A DNA stretch of 64,000 nt, from the NCBI RefSeq assembly GCF_000818015.1, contig NZ_CP007511.1, forward strand, positions 186,001 to 250,000. The letters run 5' to 3'. Under the pieces are notes generated by a model. It was not told the DNA's origin, searched no databases, and was given only the letters and a program-made list of their open reading frames with translations. This document shows positions 42,350-51,153 of the stretch, piece by piece (positions within the stretch are counted from its first letter, which is position 1; every line of letters starts with the position of its first letter). The DNA comes from Stutzerimonas balearica DSM 6083. Its GTDB lineage: Bacteria > Pseudomonadota > Gammaproteobacteria > Pseudomonadales > Pseudomonadaceae. A program made the translations under genes and the position numbers.

Positions 42350-44265
42350 TCCGGATAGCCCTGCTGTGGCTTGTTGCTATAGACCAGGCGAACATTGGGC
42401 GCTGGTTTGCTGATAAGCAGGCCGCTGGTTGGCTTCCAGTGTGCAGACAGATGGATATAGCGCGTACGGAGCAGGCGTTCTTCGTCTTCGTCCAGGTCGT
42501 AACGGCCTCCTTTGGAAAAAGCCATCAGCTTCTCGGCAATTCCCTGGAGATCCTCGGGCAGCGCGGTTGCGCTTTCCTTTTCATCAATGAAGTCGAAAGG
42601 AACGCCTTGGCGCACTGCCAGTTCCCGCATCACGCGTAAATACACTAGCGCTAGCTCGCCACGTATCGGACGCTCAATGGTTACCAGGCCTAACATCAAT
42701 TCCTCCGGCGGATGGTTAACACCGCGGGGGTGGATTTTGCGGATGGGGCGAACGTCTTTTTTAAGCTGACTCTCCGGAAACCCGAGAGCCTTCCACTTCT
42801 CATATTGCCGCTCGGTTTTGCTCCAGGCGTGTGTACGTTCAACTGGAGCCCCCGCGGGCACCGTGGATGTGACAGGACGACTCAGGATCAGCTTTTCCTG
42901 GGCAATCGGGAGATAGCCACCACCGATATCCGAGTGCGCGCCGGGAAGGGCTATCTCCTGATGATGCGGAGCCACGCTATTGAGCGCGAAGTTCCAGCGC
43001 ATCTCATCTCGAGCCGTGAGCTGGACTACCTTGCGTGCGCAACCCGGAGGAAGGTACAGGTTGACGCCGGGATTAAGGTGGTCAGCAGGGCTGAAGTCCC
43101 AGCTGAACGGGTCGGCCACGGCCGCCACCGTATCGAACAGACCGATGAAATTAATCTGAACGTTGGTGGCCCAGTCGAATTTCGCGCTAAACCCAGGTGC
43201 CTGCGCATTGAATAAACTCGCCAGGACGCCGCTTTTCGATTTGAGTATTTCGTTGGCGAAGTGACGAGCCGCAGCAGCCCCGCGACTGAATCCAAAGATG
43301 TCGAGTTCCAGCCCTTCGATCTCAAGATCGGGGTTATTACCCAGCAGGCGGTCCAGCGACTCTTGGATCTTCTGCGGGCTTTGCATCACGCGGGCCACCA
43401 CACCGGTATCGCCCATGCCCGTAGCCAGCCCGTATGCCGAGTCTTCTTCGCCGCTGCTGGTGCCGATCCCCTCGAGATAAGCCTTGATACTGGCGCTGCG
43501 CTCGCCTCCCGCCAGGCTCCGAGTCGCATCGTCCTGGTACAGGTCGAACAACCGCGCCACGTTGCTCGGCGCGTTGCCGTAGCTATTGTCCGGCGTCTGG
43601 GTGAAGAAGCCTTTGCCTTCGCTGTCGCTGAAGCCATGAGCCCGGCAATACTCGACGACTTCGCCGAGGGTGCGCTCGTCCAGCAGGGTCAGGTCGTCCT
43701 GGCGACACTTTTCGGTCACCGCCGCATTGGCCAGGTTGTTGCCGGTACCGTCGAAGAACACGCCGATTCGCAGGGTGATGGCCTGGCGCGCCTGTTGCTG
43801 CGGCTGCTCGGCCAGCTCCTCTTCTTCGTCTTCCTCTTCAACGCCCAACGGCGCGAGGTCACCCGGCTCTTCCTGCCAGGTGCGGGCTATCGGTTCAGAT
43901 GAGCGAAAGGCCTCGGCGACAGCGGCCGCCGCAGTAACTGCCTTGGCAATTCTAAGGGCGGCAGGCGCGAGGAAGGGCGCCGCGTTGTGGCTGCTGCCGA
44001 TGACCACCGTACCCGAACCGGCGGTGACGACATTGCCGTGGTTGCCCACACTGCCCACCACCGCAGCCGGCTTGCCATTGATCAGCACGGTGGGTATCAC
44101 CGCGCTGGCCATCGCTCCGCCGCAGGCCGAGGCGTCGCCCATGCGTGCGGCCGGCAGGCCGTCGAACAGCACGTCGGGCGAGCCGGCTTCGATCGGGTTG
44201 TTGCCATGACCCGGGACGGGACAGGCGGTGGGGTCGCCCAGGCGGGCGGCGGGTTTACCGGACAT
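42346..44265 (-). CDS. PAAR-DUF2235 T6SS effector (Tle1-like phospholipase)
   Basis: 639 residues. An N-terminal PAAR domain (1-92, SGKPAARLGDPT, ending GTVVIGS) caps the VgrG spike. An Ala-rich helix and a very acidic linker (about 143-150) follow. Then comes a DUF2235 alpha/beta-hydrolase domain (about 166-480) starting GVFFDGTGNN, with the nucleophile elbow GFSRG (Ser327), a candidate Asp in GLFDTVA and His in LPGAHSDIGGGY. This architecture matches Tle1 phospholipase effectors that attack membranes of rival cells. It sits nine bases after tssE and is followed by two lipoproteins. Base composition is less GC-rich than the tss genes, a sign of transfer. Confidence 0.88.
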   Translation of the reverse strand: MSGKPAARLGDPTACPVPGHGNNPIEAGSPDVLFDGLPAARMGDASACGGAMASAVIPTVLINGKPAAVVGSVGNHGNVVTAGSGTVVIGSSHNAAPFLAPAALRIAKAVTAAAAVAEAFRSSEPIARTWQEEPGDLAPLGVEEEDEEEELAEQPQQQARQAITLRIGVFFDGTGNNLANAAVTEKCRQDDLTLLDERTLGEVVEYCRAHGFSDSEGKGFFTQTPDNSYGNAPSNVARLFDLYQDDATRSLAGGERSASIKAYLEGIGTSSGEEDSAYGLATGMGDTGVVARVMQSPQKIQESLDRLLGNNPDLEIEGLELDIFGFSRGAAAARHFANEILKSKSGVLASLFNAQAPGFSAKFDWATNVQINFIGLFDTVAAVADPFSWDFSPADHLNPGVNLYLPPGCARKVVQLTARDEMRWNFALNSVAPHHQEIALPGAHSDIGGGYLPIAQEKLILSRPVTSTVPAGAPVERTHAWSKTERQYEKWKALGFPESQLKKDVRPIRKIHPRGVNHPPEELMLGLVTIERPIRGELALVYLRVMRELAVRQGVPFDFIDEKESATALPEDLQGIAEKLMAFSKGGRYDLDEDEERLLRTRYIHLSAHWKPTSGLLISKPAPNVRLVYSNKPQQGYPE

Positions 44266-44274
44266 GGCGCTTCC

Positions 44275-44682
44275 TTACTCCACGCTGACTTGGCCGCTGC
44301 CGTCCAGGCGTGCGGAGAAACTGACCTGTCGCTTGCAGCCTTCGATCTCCAGCAGGCCTTCGATGGCGAAGGCGAGCGTGAGCGGATCGTGATCGCGCGG
44401 CAGCGGTACCACACGGACCTGGCGCAGGCGGGGTTCGTACGCTTCGATGAAGCGTTCGATGGCGGCACGCGCCTGCTGCAGCGAGTCGTGCAGCGAGAGG
44501 CGCATGTCGTTCAAATCGGGCAACCCGTAGTCGGGCAGCGTCTGCACGCTGCCCGCCCGGGTGCTGAGCATCTTGGTCAGATGGGCAGCCACCGAGGCCA
44601 TCGCCGCGATCTCGCGGCTCCAGCCGGCGCGCCGATCGGCGTCGCCACCGAGGCGCTCGAAGAGGCTGCCGTATCCGTTCAA
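44275..44682 (-). CDS. tssE: T6SS baseplate protein TssE
   Basis: 135 residues of the gp25-like family, with NDMRLSLHDSLQQARAAIERFI in the middle (cited in parts: YGLPDLNDMR, then EAYEPRLRQVRV). TssE joins the sheath to the baseplate. It starts four bases after the tssC stop, in the same transcript. Confidence 0.93.
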   Translation of the reverse strand: MNGYGSLFERLGGDADRRAGWSREIAAMASVAAHLTKMLSTRAGSVQTLPDYGLPDLNDMRLSLHDSLQQARAAIERFIEAYEPRLRQVRVVPLPRDHDPLTLAFAIEGLLEIEGCKRQVSFSARLDGSGQVSVE

Positions 44683-44686
44683 GTGC

Positions 44687-46165
44687 TTATTCCTTGTCCA
44701 GCTTGCCGACCAGCGACAGGGTGAAGTCGGCGCCCATGTACTTGAAGTGCGGGCGCACGTTCAGGCTGACGCGGTACCAGCCCGGCTCGCCTTCTACATC
44801 GCTGACGACGACCTGGGCGGCGCGCAGCGGCCGGCGGCTGCGGACTTCGGCGCTGGGGTTTTCCTGGTCGGCGACGAACTGGCGGATCCACTTGTTCAGT
44901 TCCAGTTCGAGGTCGGTGCGCTCTTTCCAGGCGCCGATCTGCTCGCGCTGCAGCACCTTCAGGTAGTGCGCCAGGCGGTTGACGATGAACAGATACGGCA
45001 GCTGGGTGCCGAGCTTGTAGTTCAGCTCAGCGTTCTTGCCTTCCTCGCTGTTGCCGAAGAACTTCGGCTTTTGCGCGGAGTTGGCCGAGAAGAACGCGGC
45101 GTTGTCGCTGCCCTTGCGCATGGTCAGGGCGATGAAGCCTTCCTCGGCCAGCTCATATTCGCGGCGGTCGGAGACCAGCACCTCGGTCGGGATCTTGGTC
45201 TCGATCTCGCCCATGCTCTCGAAGTGGTGCAGCGGCAGGTCTTCCACCGCGCCGCCGCTCTGCGGGCCGATGATGTTCGGGCACCAGCGGAACTTGGCGA
45301 AACTGTCGGTCAGGCGGCTGGCGAAGGTGTAGGCGGTGTTGCCCCACAGGTAGTGCTCGTGGCTGCCGGCGACGTTTTCCTTGTAGACGAAGGATTTGAC
45401 CGGGTTGTCTTCCGGGTCGTAGGGGTTGCGCAGGAGGAAGCGCGGTACGGTCAGGCCGACGTAGCGGGCGTCTTCCTGCTCGCGGAAGCTTTGCCATTTG
45501 GCGAACTGCGGGCCATCGAAATGATCCTTCAGGTCCTTCAGGTCCGGCAGGCCGGTGAAGCTTTCCAGGCCGAAGAATTTCGGGCCAGCGGCGGCGATGA
45601 AGGGCGCGTGGGACATGCTGGCGACCGATGCCACGTACTGCATCGTCTTGATGTCGGGGGCGCTCGGGTCGAAGAAGTAGTTCGCGATCAGCGCGCCGAC
45701 CGGCTGGCCACCGAACTGGCCGTACTCGGCGGTATAGATGTGCTTGTACAGGCCCGACTGGACGACTTCCGGGCTGTCCTCGAAGTCATCCAGCAGGTCC
45801 TGCTTGGAGGCGTTGAGGATTTCCAGCTTGATGTTCTCGCGGAAATTGGTGCGGTCGACCAGCAACTTGAGGCCGCGCCAGGAGGATTCGAGCGCCTGGA
45901 ATTGCGGATGATGGAGGATCTCGTCCATCTGCTGGCTGAGCTTGGCGTCGATCTCCGCGATCATGCGGTCGACCAGCGCCTTCTTCACCGGCTCGTGCTC
46001 GTTCTGTGGCTTGAGCAGTTCTTCGATGAAGGCCGATACGCCGCGCTTGGCGATGTCGTAGGCCTCGTCGTCAGGGGTCAGTTTGGTCTCGGCGATGATC
46101 CGGTCGAGAATGCCGAGGTCGGCGAGGTTGTTGCCGCTGTCGACGGCTGCTGCGCTAGTGCTCAT
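44687..46165 (-). CDS. tssC: T6SS sheath protein TssC
   Basis: 492 residues, standard size. The family segments ALESSWRGLKLLVDRT, FGGQPVGALIANYFF and GAWKERTDLELELNKWI are present. TssC forms the contractile sheath with TssB and holds the ClpV contact helix of the complex. A 26-base gap separates it from tssB. Confidence 0.97.
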   Translation of the reverse strand: MSTSAAAVDSGNNLADLGILDRIIAETKLTPDDEAYDIAKRGVSAFIEELLKPQNEHEPVKKALVDRMIAEIDAKLSQQMDEILHHPQFQALESSWRGLKLLVDRTNFRENIKLEILNASKQDLLDDFEDSPEVVQSGLYKHIYTAEYGQFGGQPVGALIANYFFDPSAPDIKTMQYVASVASMSHAPFIAAAGPKFFGLESFTGLPDLKDLKDHFDGPQFAKWQSFREQEDARYVGLTVPRFLLRNPYDPEDNPVKSFVYKENVAGSHEHYLWGNTAYTFASRLTDSFAKFRWCPNIIGPQSGGAVEDLPLHHFESMGEIETKIPTEVLVSDRREYELAEEGFIALTMRKGSDNAAFFSANSAQKPKFFGNSEEGKNAELNYKLGTQLPYLFIVNRLAHYLKVLQREQIGAWKERTDLELELNKWIRQFVADQENPSAEVRSRRPLRAAQVVVSDVEGEPGWYRVSLNVRPHFKYMGADFTLSLVGKLDKE

Positions 46166-46191
46166 GGTGTTGGCGTTCCTTGTCCAGGTGA

Positions 46192-46698
46192 TCAGGCGTC
46201 CAGGTGTTCTTTCGCGGCCAGGCCCAGCTCGCCGAGCACGCGCTCGCGCGAATCGTCATCGGCCAGCACGCTTTCGATGGCCTTGCGGAAGGCCGGGGCA
46301 TTGCCCAGCGGGCCCTTGAGGGCGACCAGGGCGTCGCGCAGCTCCATCAGCTTCTTCAGCTCCGGGACCTGCTCAACCAGGTTGGCCGGGTTGAAGTCCT
46401 TCATCGAGTTGATGCGCAGCTGCACCGCCAGCTCGTCATCGGTCTGCTCGTCCTGTAGGCGGTTCGGCACGCCGAAGGTGAGGTTCAGCTCCTGCTTGGC
46501 CAGGACTTCATCGAAGCTGTTCTTGTCGATGGCGATGGGCTTGCGGTCTTCGATCTTGCGATCGTCGGCGCGCTGGGTGAAATCGCCGAGCACCATGAGT
46601 TTCAGCGGCAGTTCGATCTCTTCCTGAGCGCCGCCGGTGGCGGGCTTGAAGGTGACGTTGATGCGTTCCTTGGGGGCTACCGAGCCTTCTTTGGCCAT
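46192..46698 (-). CDS. tssB: T6SS sheath protein TssB
   Basis: 168 residues from MAKEGSVAPKERINVTFK at 46698, with AAGGAGA upstream; an open stretch before it is not homologous. The LPLKLMVLGDFTQRAD segment is characteristic. It forms the small subunit of the sheath. Confidence 0.97.
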   Translation of the reverse strand: MAKEGSVAPKERINVTFKPATGGAQEEIELPLKLMVLGDFTQRADDRKIEDRKPIAIDKNSFDEVLAKQELNLTFGVPNRLQDEQTDDELAVQLRINSMKDFNPANLVEQVPELKKLMELRDALVALKGPLGNAPAFRKAIESVLADDDSRERVLGELGLAAKEHLDA

Positions 46699-46730
46699 GG
46701 GTGTTCTCCTTGAATGGGTGGCCCGGGGGC

Positions 46731-48293
46731 CTAATCGAGCACCACCTCGAGATCGAGGTGGCACAGCCTGCGATAGATCTCGTCCTTGCTTTCGCGTACC
46801 GCGTGGTTCTGCGGCAGCACTTCGCAGCAGTGGTGCAACAGGCGCAGCACTTCCAGGGCGAGATCGGGTTCCCAGTCGCCAAGGCCGGTGGCGCTCAGCG
46901 TCTGGTCGAGTGATTCGAGTTGGGTCTTGGCCAGTTCGTGTTTCTTCGCCTGCATGCACAGGCGCGCCAGGGCGAGCTGCCAGTGGAAGCGCTCACGTCC
47001 GCCGTGGGCGCCGGCCAGGCCGGCCTTGAGTTGCTGCACAGCGGCTTTCAGGCCGTCCTTGCGTAGCAGGGGCAGGCTCTGTTCGAGTGCGCTTTCCCAG
47101 GCCGGCAGCTGGCCTGCTGCAACCGGCGTCGGCTCGCGGTGCGTGTCCGGCGTTTGCAGGTGCGGCAATACCTGGCTGGCGATCCAGGCTCGGGTCTCGG
47201 CATCGGCAAAAGGCACGCCGTCGTGGAAGCGCAGCTCGTCGAGGCCGGGCAACCGCTGGAGGAACAGCGCCAGCTGAATCTCCACCTCACGCATGGCCAG
47301 CGGTGCATCGAGGGCCTGCAGGCATTCCCAGACCAGCCGCTGGCCGTCGAGCCAGAAGGGTGCGCGGGCGATGCTGGTTTCCAGATCCACGGCCAGTTCG
47401 GCGAAGGCGCCCTGGTCAAAGCGCTCCTTGAAGCTGGCCAGCTTGTCGGTGGGCAGGCCGCGCAGCGCAGTGATCTGTTCGGCGTTGCGTTCGGGCAGCG
47501 CCTCGATGCCGAGCCACAGCAGGGTGCGCGAGAGGCGCAGCGGCTTGAGGTCGGTGGCCTTTTGCTTGAGCCACCAGGCGGCCAGCGGGCGGGCCTGTTC
47601 CTGCAAGGCGCGCAGGGTTTTTTGTGCGTCCTTGTCGCTGTCGATTGGTGTGCTGCCGCTCAGCACTTGCGTGGCGACCTGCTTGACCTGAGCGATGGCG
47701 GCGCCGACCGCGCCGGGTTGGGGTTTGTCCTGTGTGGCCCTGCGGATCATGCCGTCGAGCTGGCGGCAGAGCGGCAACAGCAGCGGAGCGTCTTCACCCA
47801 GCGCATTGGACAGGCAGGCTTCCAGGCCGTGCAGGCTATCGGCGAGGGCGCGGAACAGGGCGAGCTGCTCACCGACCGGCACCTCGTCGGTCAGGACCTG
47901 CTCGAGTCGCGGCACCAGCCAGCTGATCGCGGCGCCGCGGGTGCGCGGCTTGCGGGGATGCAACGTGTGCCAATGTTCGGCACAGAGGCGATGGATGGCC
48001 TCGAGTCCGGCATGCAGCCCGCTGAAGGACTCGCGCTGGTACAGACTCCAGGCGAGCCAGGCTGCAATGCGAAGGTCCTTCGACTGGGTCTCGAGCAGAA
48101 GCTCGCAGCCGCTGCGAACCTTCTGCCAGTCGATCACCGCGGTTGCATGCACGGCCGTCGCCTTGGCCAGCTCATGCTCGAGCAGCTCGAACTCGCTGCT
48201 GTAACGTACGTCGTCGCCCGCGAAGCTCGCCTCGCCGATCGGGCGAGTAACCAGCTGAAGATAATGTTTGCTCAGCGCAGAAGAAAAGGTCAT
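46731..48293 (-). CDS. tssA: T6SS protein TssA (ImpA_N / VasJ type)
   Basis: 520 residues from the ATG at 48293 (MTFSSALSKHYLQLV); an in-frame ATG at 48329 is possible, and neither has a strong Shine-Dalgarno sequence. The ImpA N-terminal domain (about 15-140, with RIAAWLAWSLYQRESF) and a helical C-terminal VasJ domain with paired tetratricopeptide-like helices are present. TssA caps the growing tail. It is the first gene of the run, and its upstream region holds three TTGCGCA repeats. Confidence 0.92.
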   Translation of the reverse strand: MTFSSALSKHYLQLVTRPIGEASFAGDDVRYSSEFELLEHELAKATAVHATAVIDWQKVRSGCELLLETQSKDLRIAAWLAWSLYQRESFSGLHAGLEAIHRLCAEHWHTLHPRKPRTRGAAISWLVPRLEQVLTDEVPVGEQLALFRALADSLHGLEACLSNALGEDAPLLLPLCRQLDGMIRRATQDKPQPGAVGAAIAQVKQVATQVLSGSTPIDSDKDAQKTLRALQEQARPLAAWWLKQKATDLKPLRLSRTLLWLGIEALPERNAEQITALRGLPTDKLASFKERFDQGAFAELAVDLETSIARAPFWLDGQRLVWECLQALDAPLAMREVEIQLALFLQRLPGLDELRFHDGVPFADAETRAWIASQVLPHLQTPDTHREPTPVAAGQLPAWESALEQSLPLLRKDGLKAAVQQLKAGLAGAHGGRERFHWQLALARLCMQAKKHELAKTQLESLDQTLSATGLGDWEPDLALEVLRLLHHCCEVLPQNHAVRESKDEIYRRLCHLDLEVVLD

Positions 48294-48640
48294 CGTGACT
48301 CTAAGTTCATCCGTGAACTCGGCGGCCAATACTTAATATCCGATTAAGCGGGCCATAAAAGGCAGGCGGCGCAGAAAGTTGCGCAGCTGTTTGCGCAACA
48401 AATTGCGCAAGCCTTATGGGGCGTGCATCCTAGACGGGCCCTGGCGCCTTCCTCAAGCGTTAAAACGTGACTCGTGTAGCAGCGATTAATATTGTTCTGA
48501 AATGAGGTGGAACTTTAAGAACTGTGATTTTCTTCAAATTAAAAAGAAAAGTCGCAGGCCATTGAAGTTGGTCACGCAATAGTCGGCAATTACTTACAGG
48601 CAAGGGTGCGCTGGTTCACGGCGGAGATGTGGCAGGCTTG
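48294..48640. promoter_or_regulatory. T6SS promoter region with three TTGCGCA repeats
   Basis: TTGCGCA occurs at 48379, 48391 and 48403, spaced by exactly 12 bases; the last two are the full palindrome TTGCGCAA. They lie 86-117 bases upstream of tssA, a distance suiting an enhancer site. A smaller dyad AGTTCA-TCCG-TGAACT is at 48304-48319, just before the start codon. No good -24/-12 sigma-54 promoter was found. The right half of the region (about 48480-48560) is AT-rich. Confidence 0.5.
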
Positions 48641-49543
48641 TTAGGCCTGCGAATTAGCCAGAAAGCGAACGCCAAGGGTATGGCACTCGCCGGGCGCGAG
48701 TCGGCGGGCATCATCGAGGACGTTGGCGGTTTCGATGCACAGCATGCGCTGCCAGGCATCGGTTGCAAATTGCGACAGGCGCTTGGACTTCTCGATCCAG
48801 GGGGTCCAGAGGATTGCCGAGCGAGACCCTGTACTCAGCAGCTGGAGGCTGCGCCTTCCAGCGGTATCGACGAGCGTGAGCGTGTCGGCCAGCGCCAGAT
48901 AGATGCGGTCCGTTTCGCCATGGAACCTGAGGTCGCCCTGTTGTTCATGGTTCTGCCAGTCGGCCAGCGTATCGACATAGGGGCAGGCGTCGAGGCCGGC
49001 CACGCGCGTCTGATGGATGTCAGCCGTGGCCAGGTAGCTGTGCAGGGCCTGGCTGATGCTGACCGGATGATCGTCGAGGTTTCGACTGCTGAGGCTCACT
49101 TCCAGCGCTTCGCCGAGGCGGATGCGCAGGGTGACCTCGACCCGGTGTGGCCACCCGGGCAGCTCGCCGGCGGCCGCCGCGGCGCAGGTGAGTTCGATGG
49201 TGGCGGCATCCGCTTCGCAGGCGCTGGTCACCACCTGCCAGTCGATGGCCCGCACCAGACCGTGGAACGGTGCGCTCTGGGTCCCCGCATACTGGTTGCG
49301 GATCGCTTGTGGATTACGTGCCAGATCGCCGAACCAGGGCCAGCAGACCGGGATGCCGCCACGTACCGGCTGGCCACGCTCGAAGGTCGCCTGCTCGCTG
49401 AGCCAGATGACGGGCTCCATGCCGTCCTGGCCGTAGCGGAGTATCTGAGCGCCCTGTTCGGCGACCAGCAGCTCACTGCTGCCGCGGCGCAGGCGCCAGC
49501 AGGCGAGTTGACCCATTTCGATGCGCTGGATATCGACGAGCAT
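48641..49543 (-). CDS. Putative D-hexose-6-phosphate mutarotase (aldose 1-epimerase family)
   Basis: 300 residues from the ATG at 49543, supported by AAGGAG eight bases upstream. The aldose-epimerase fold is recognised from GAQILRYGQDGMEPVIWLS, RGGIPVCWPWFG, the catalytic His in LHSYLAT and the following Glu/Asp region (FHGETDRIY). It should interconvert the alpha and beta forms of glucose-6-phosphate or a related sugar phosphate. It stands alone, upstream of the T6SS. Confidence 0.88.
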   Translation of the reverse strand: MLVDIQRIEMGQLACWRLRRGSSELLVAEQGAQILRYGQDGMEPVIWLSEQATFERGQPVRGGIPVCWPWFGDLARNPQAIRNQYAGTQSAPFHGLVRAIDWQVVTSACEADAATIELTCAAAAAGELPGWPHRVEVTLRIRLGEALEVSLSSRNLDDHPVSISQALHSYLATADIHQTRVAGLDACPYVDTLADWQNHEQQGDLRFHGETDRIYLALADTLTLVDTAGRRSLQLLSTGSRSAILWTPWIEKSKRLSQFATDAWQRMLCIETANVLDDARRLAPGECHTLGVRFLANSQA

Positions 49544-49631
49544 GGTTTGGCTCCTTGGCAAGATCGGACAGGTGGGTCAGACCGCTGGGACGCTCAGGGA
49601 TTCGCCCGAGCGCCGGCATGAAACGGTGCGC

Positions 49632-49650
49632 CCGGCTGCACAGCAGCCGG
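49632..49650. terminator. Hairpin downstream of the amino-acid permease genes
   Basis: CCGGCTGC (49632-49639), loop ACA, GCAGCCGG (49643-49650) is a perfect 8-bp stem, seven bases from the permease stop. No T-run is seen on the minus strand. Termination is possible but weakly supported. Confidence 0.4.
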
Positions 49651-49656
49651 TGCCGG

Positions 49657-50346
49657 TCAGCGCCCCTGGCAGGCGTCGACCCGCAGCCAGCGCTCGAGTG
49701 CCTTGAAACCCTGCATGAGGATGAAGGCGATCACCAGGTAGATCAGGCCGGCGGTGAGGAACATTTCCTCATGCATGTAGGTGCGCGCGGCGATCTTGCG
49801 GGCCATGCCGGTCAGTTCCAGCAGGGTGATGGTGCTGGCCAGGGCGCTGGCCTTGAGCATCAGGATCACCTCGTTGCTGTACGCAGGCAGGCCGATGCGC
49901 GTGGCGCGCGGCAGGATGATGTGCAACAGCGCCTGGCTGCGCGACATGCCCAGCGCCCGTGCGGCCTCGATCTCTCCGTGCGGCACGTTCTGGATCGCGC
50001 CGCGAATGATCTCGGCGATATAGGCGGCGGTGTGCATGGTCATGGTGATGATCGCGCACCAGTACGGGTCGCGCAGGTACGGCCAGAGCGCGCTCTGGCG
50101 CACCGCGTCGAACTGCGCCATGCCGTAGTAGACGAGAAACAGCTGGACCAGTAGCGGCGTGCCACGAAAGAAAAAGATGTAGGCATAGGGCAGGGCGCGC
50201 ACCGGGAAATGCCGCGAGGCCCGCGCGATGCCCAGGGGTAAGGCGAAGATCAACCCGGCGATCACCGAGATGCCCACCAGCTGTAGCGTCAGCCAGGCGC
50301 CTTCGAGAAAGCTCGGCAGCCACTTGATGAAGAGGTCCCAACTCAT
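49657..50346 (-). CDS. Amino-acid ABC transporter permease (HisM/ArtM type)
   Basis: 229 residues, about five membrane segments, with the EAA loop IEAARALGMSRSQALLHIILPRA that contacts the ATPase (EAA...G...LP, read in parts). The start at 50346 overlaps the stop of the other permease (ATGA). With it, this forms the heterodimeric channel of a polar/basic amino-acid importer. Confidence 0.92.
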   Translation of the reverse strand: MSWDLFIKWLPSFLEGAWLTLQLVGISVIAGLIFALPLGIARASRHFPVRALPYAYIFFFRGTPLLVQLFLVYYGMAQFDAVRQSALWPYLRDPYWCAIITMTMHTAAYIAEIIRGAIQNVPHGEIEAARALGMSRSQALLHIILPRATRIGLPAYSNEVILMLKASALASTITLLELTGMARKIAARTYMHEEMFLTAGLIYLVIAFILMQGFKALERWLRVDACQGR

Positions 50347-51038
50347 GTGGCGCTCCTCACGAAGCCGCGGCCGGCGCGTTTTTCCAGGAAATGCATGCCG
50401 GTCATCGCCAGGATGGTCAGGCACAGGTAGATGAAGGCGGCGACGAGGAAGAAGGTGAATGGCTCCTTGCTCGCGGTCACGGCGATCTGCGACTGGCGCA
50501 TGATCTCTTCGAGACCGATTACCGAGACCAGCGCGGTGTCCTTCATCAGGATCATGAACAGGTTGCCCAGGCCGGGCAGCGCCAGGCGCCACATCTGCGG
50601 CAGGATCAGGCGCAGGAAAATGCGCCGCTTGCCCAGACCGAGCGCCAGGCCGGCCTCACGATGGCCCTTGGGAATCGCCAGCAACGCGCCGCGAAACACT
50701 TCGGTGGCATAGGCGCCGAAGCACAGGCCGAGGGCGATGGTGCCGGCGACGAACGGGCTGAGCGCCAGGTTCTCGATGCCGAACAGCTCGCCAATCGCGC
50801 GTACCAGGCCGATGGTACCGAAGTAGATCAGCAGCACCCAGAGCAGCTCGGGTACGCCGCGAACGATCGTCGAATAGGTGCCGCCCAGCCAGCGTAACGC
50901 GCTGAGCGGTGAGGTCTTGGCCAAGGCGCCGAGCAGGCCGAGCACCAGCCCGAGTGCAAGGGAGGCCAGGGCCAGTTGAATGGTCATCCAGGTGCCGGCG
51001 GCCAGCGCCGGACCGAAGCCGTGAAGGTCGGGAATCAT
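50343..51038 (-). CDS. Amino-acid ABC transporter permease (HisQ/ArtQ type)
   Basis: 231 residues, about five membrane segments. The EAA loop reads REAGLALGLGKRRIFLRLI, and the segment STIVRGVPELLWVLLIYFG is typical of the His/Arg/Gln permease family. The gene is separated from the binding-protein gene by 115 bases that hold a long inverted repeat, which probably sets lower expression of the permeases. Confidence 0.92.
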   Translation of the reverse strand: MIPDLHGFGPALAAGTWMTIQLALASLALGLVLGLLGALAKTSPLSALRWLGGTYSTIVRGVPELLWVLLIYFGTIGLVRAIGELFGIENLALSPFVAGTIALGLCFGAYATEVFRGALLAIPKGHREAGLALGLGKRRIFLRLILPQMWRLALPGLGNLFMILMKDTALVSVIGLEEIMRQSQIAVTASKEPFTFFLVAAFIYLCLTILAMTGMHFLEKRAGRGFVRSAT

Positions 51039-51056
51039 AGTCGCTCAAACACCGAA

Positions 51057-51138
51057 GCCCGGCATTCCGGCCCCGAGAGAGGTCTGCGCCCGCTTGTGAC
51101 CGGCGCCGCCTGCCTCGGGGCCTGGCGTCATGCCGGGC
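51057..51138. repeat. Long inverted repeat between binding-protein and permease genes
   Basis: GCCCGGCAT (51057-51065) pairs with ATGCCGGGC (51130-51138), and inside it GGCCCCGAG (51069-51077) pairs with CTCGGGGCC (51114-51122). The resulting stem-loop is REP-like. At this place, it could stabilise the binding-protein mRNA and reduce transcription into the permeases, as known for REP elements in malE-malF and hisJ-hisQ. Confidence 0.65.
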
Positions 51139-51153
51139 CTCGGTTCGGTTGGA

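Noticed and set aside
48294..48378. Sigma-54 promoter for tssA
   Set aside because: I read the minus strand for the GG-N10-GC pattern of a -24/-12 promoter and found no acceptable match, though the locus encodes a sigma-54 activator. Its target may be elsewhere.
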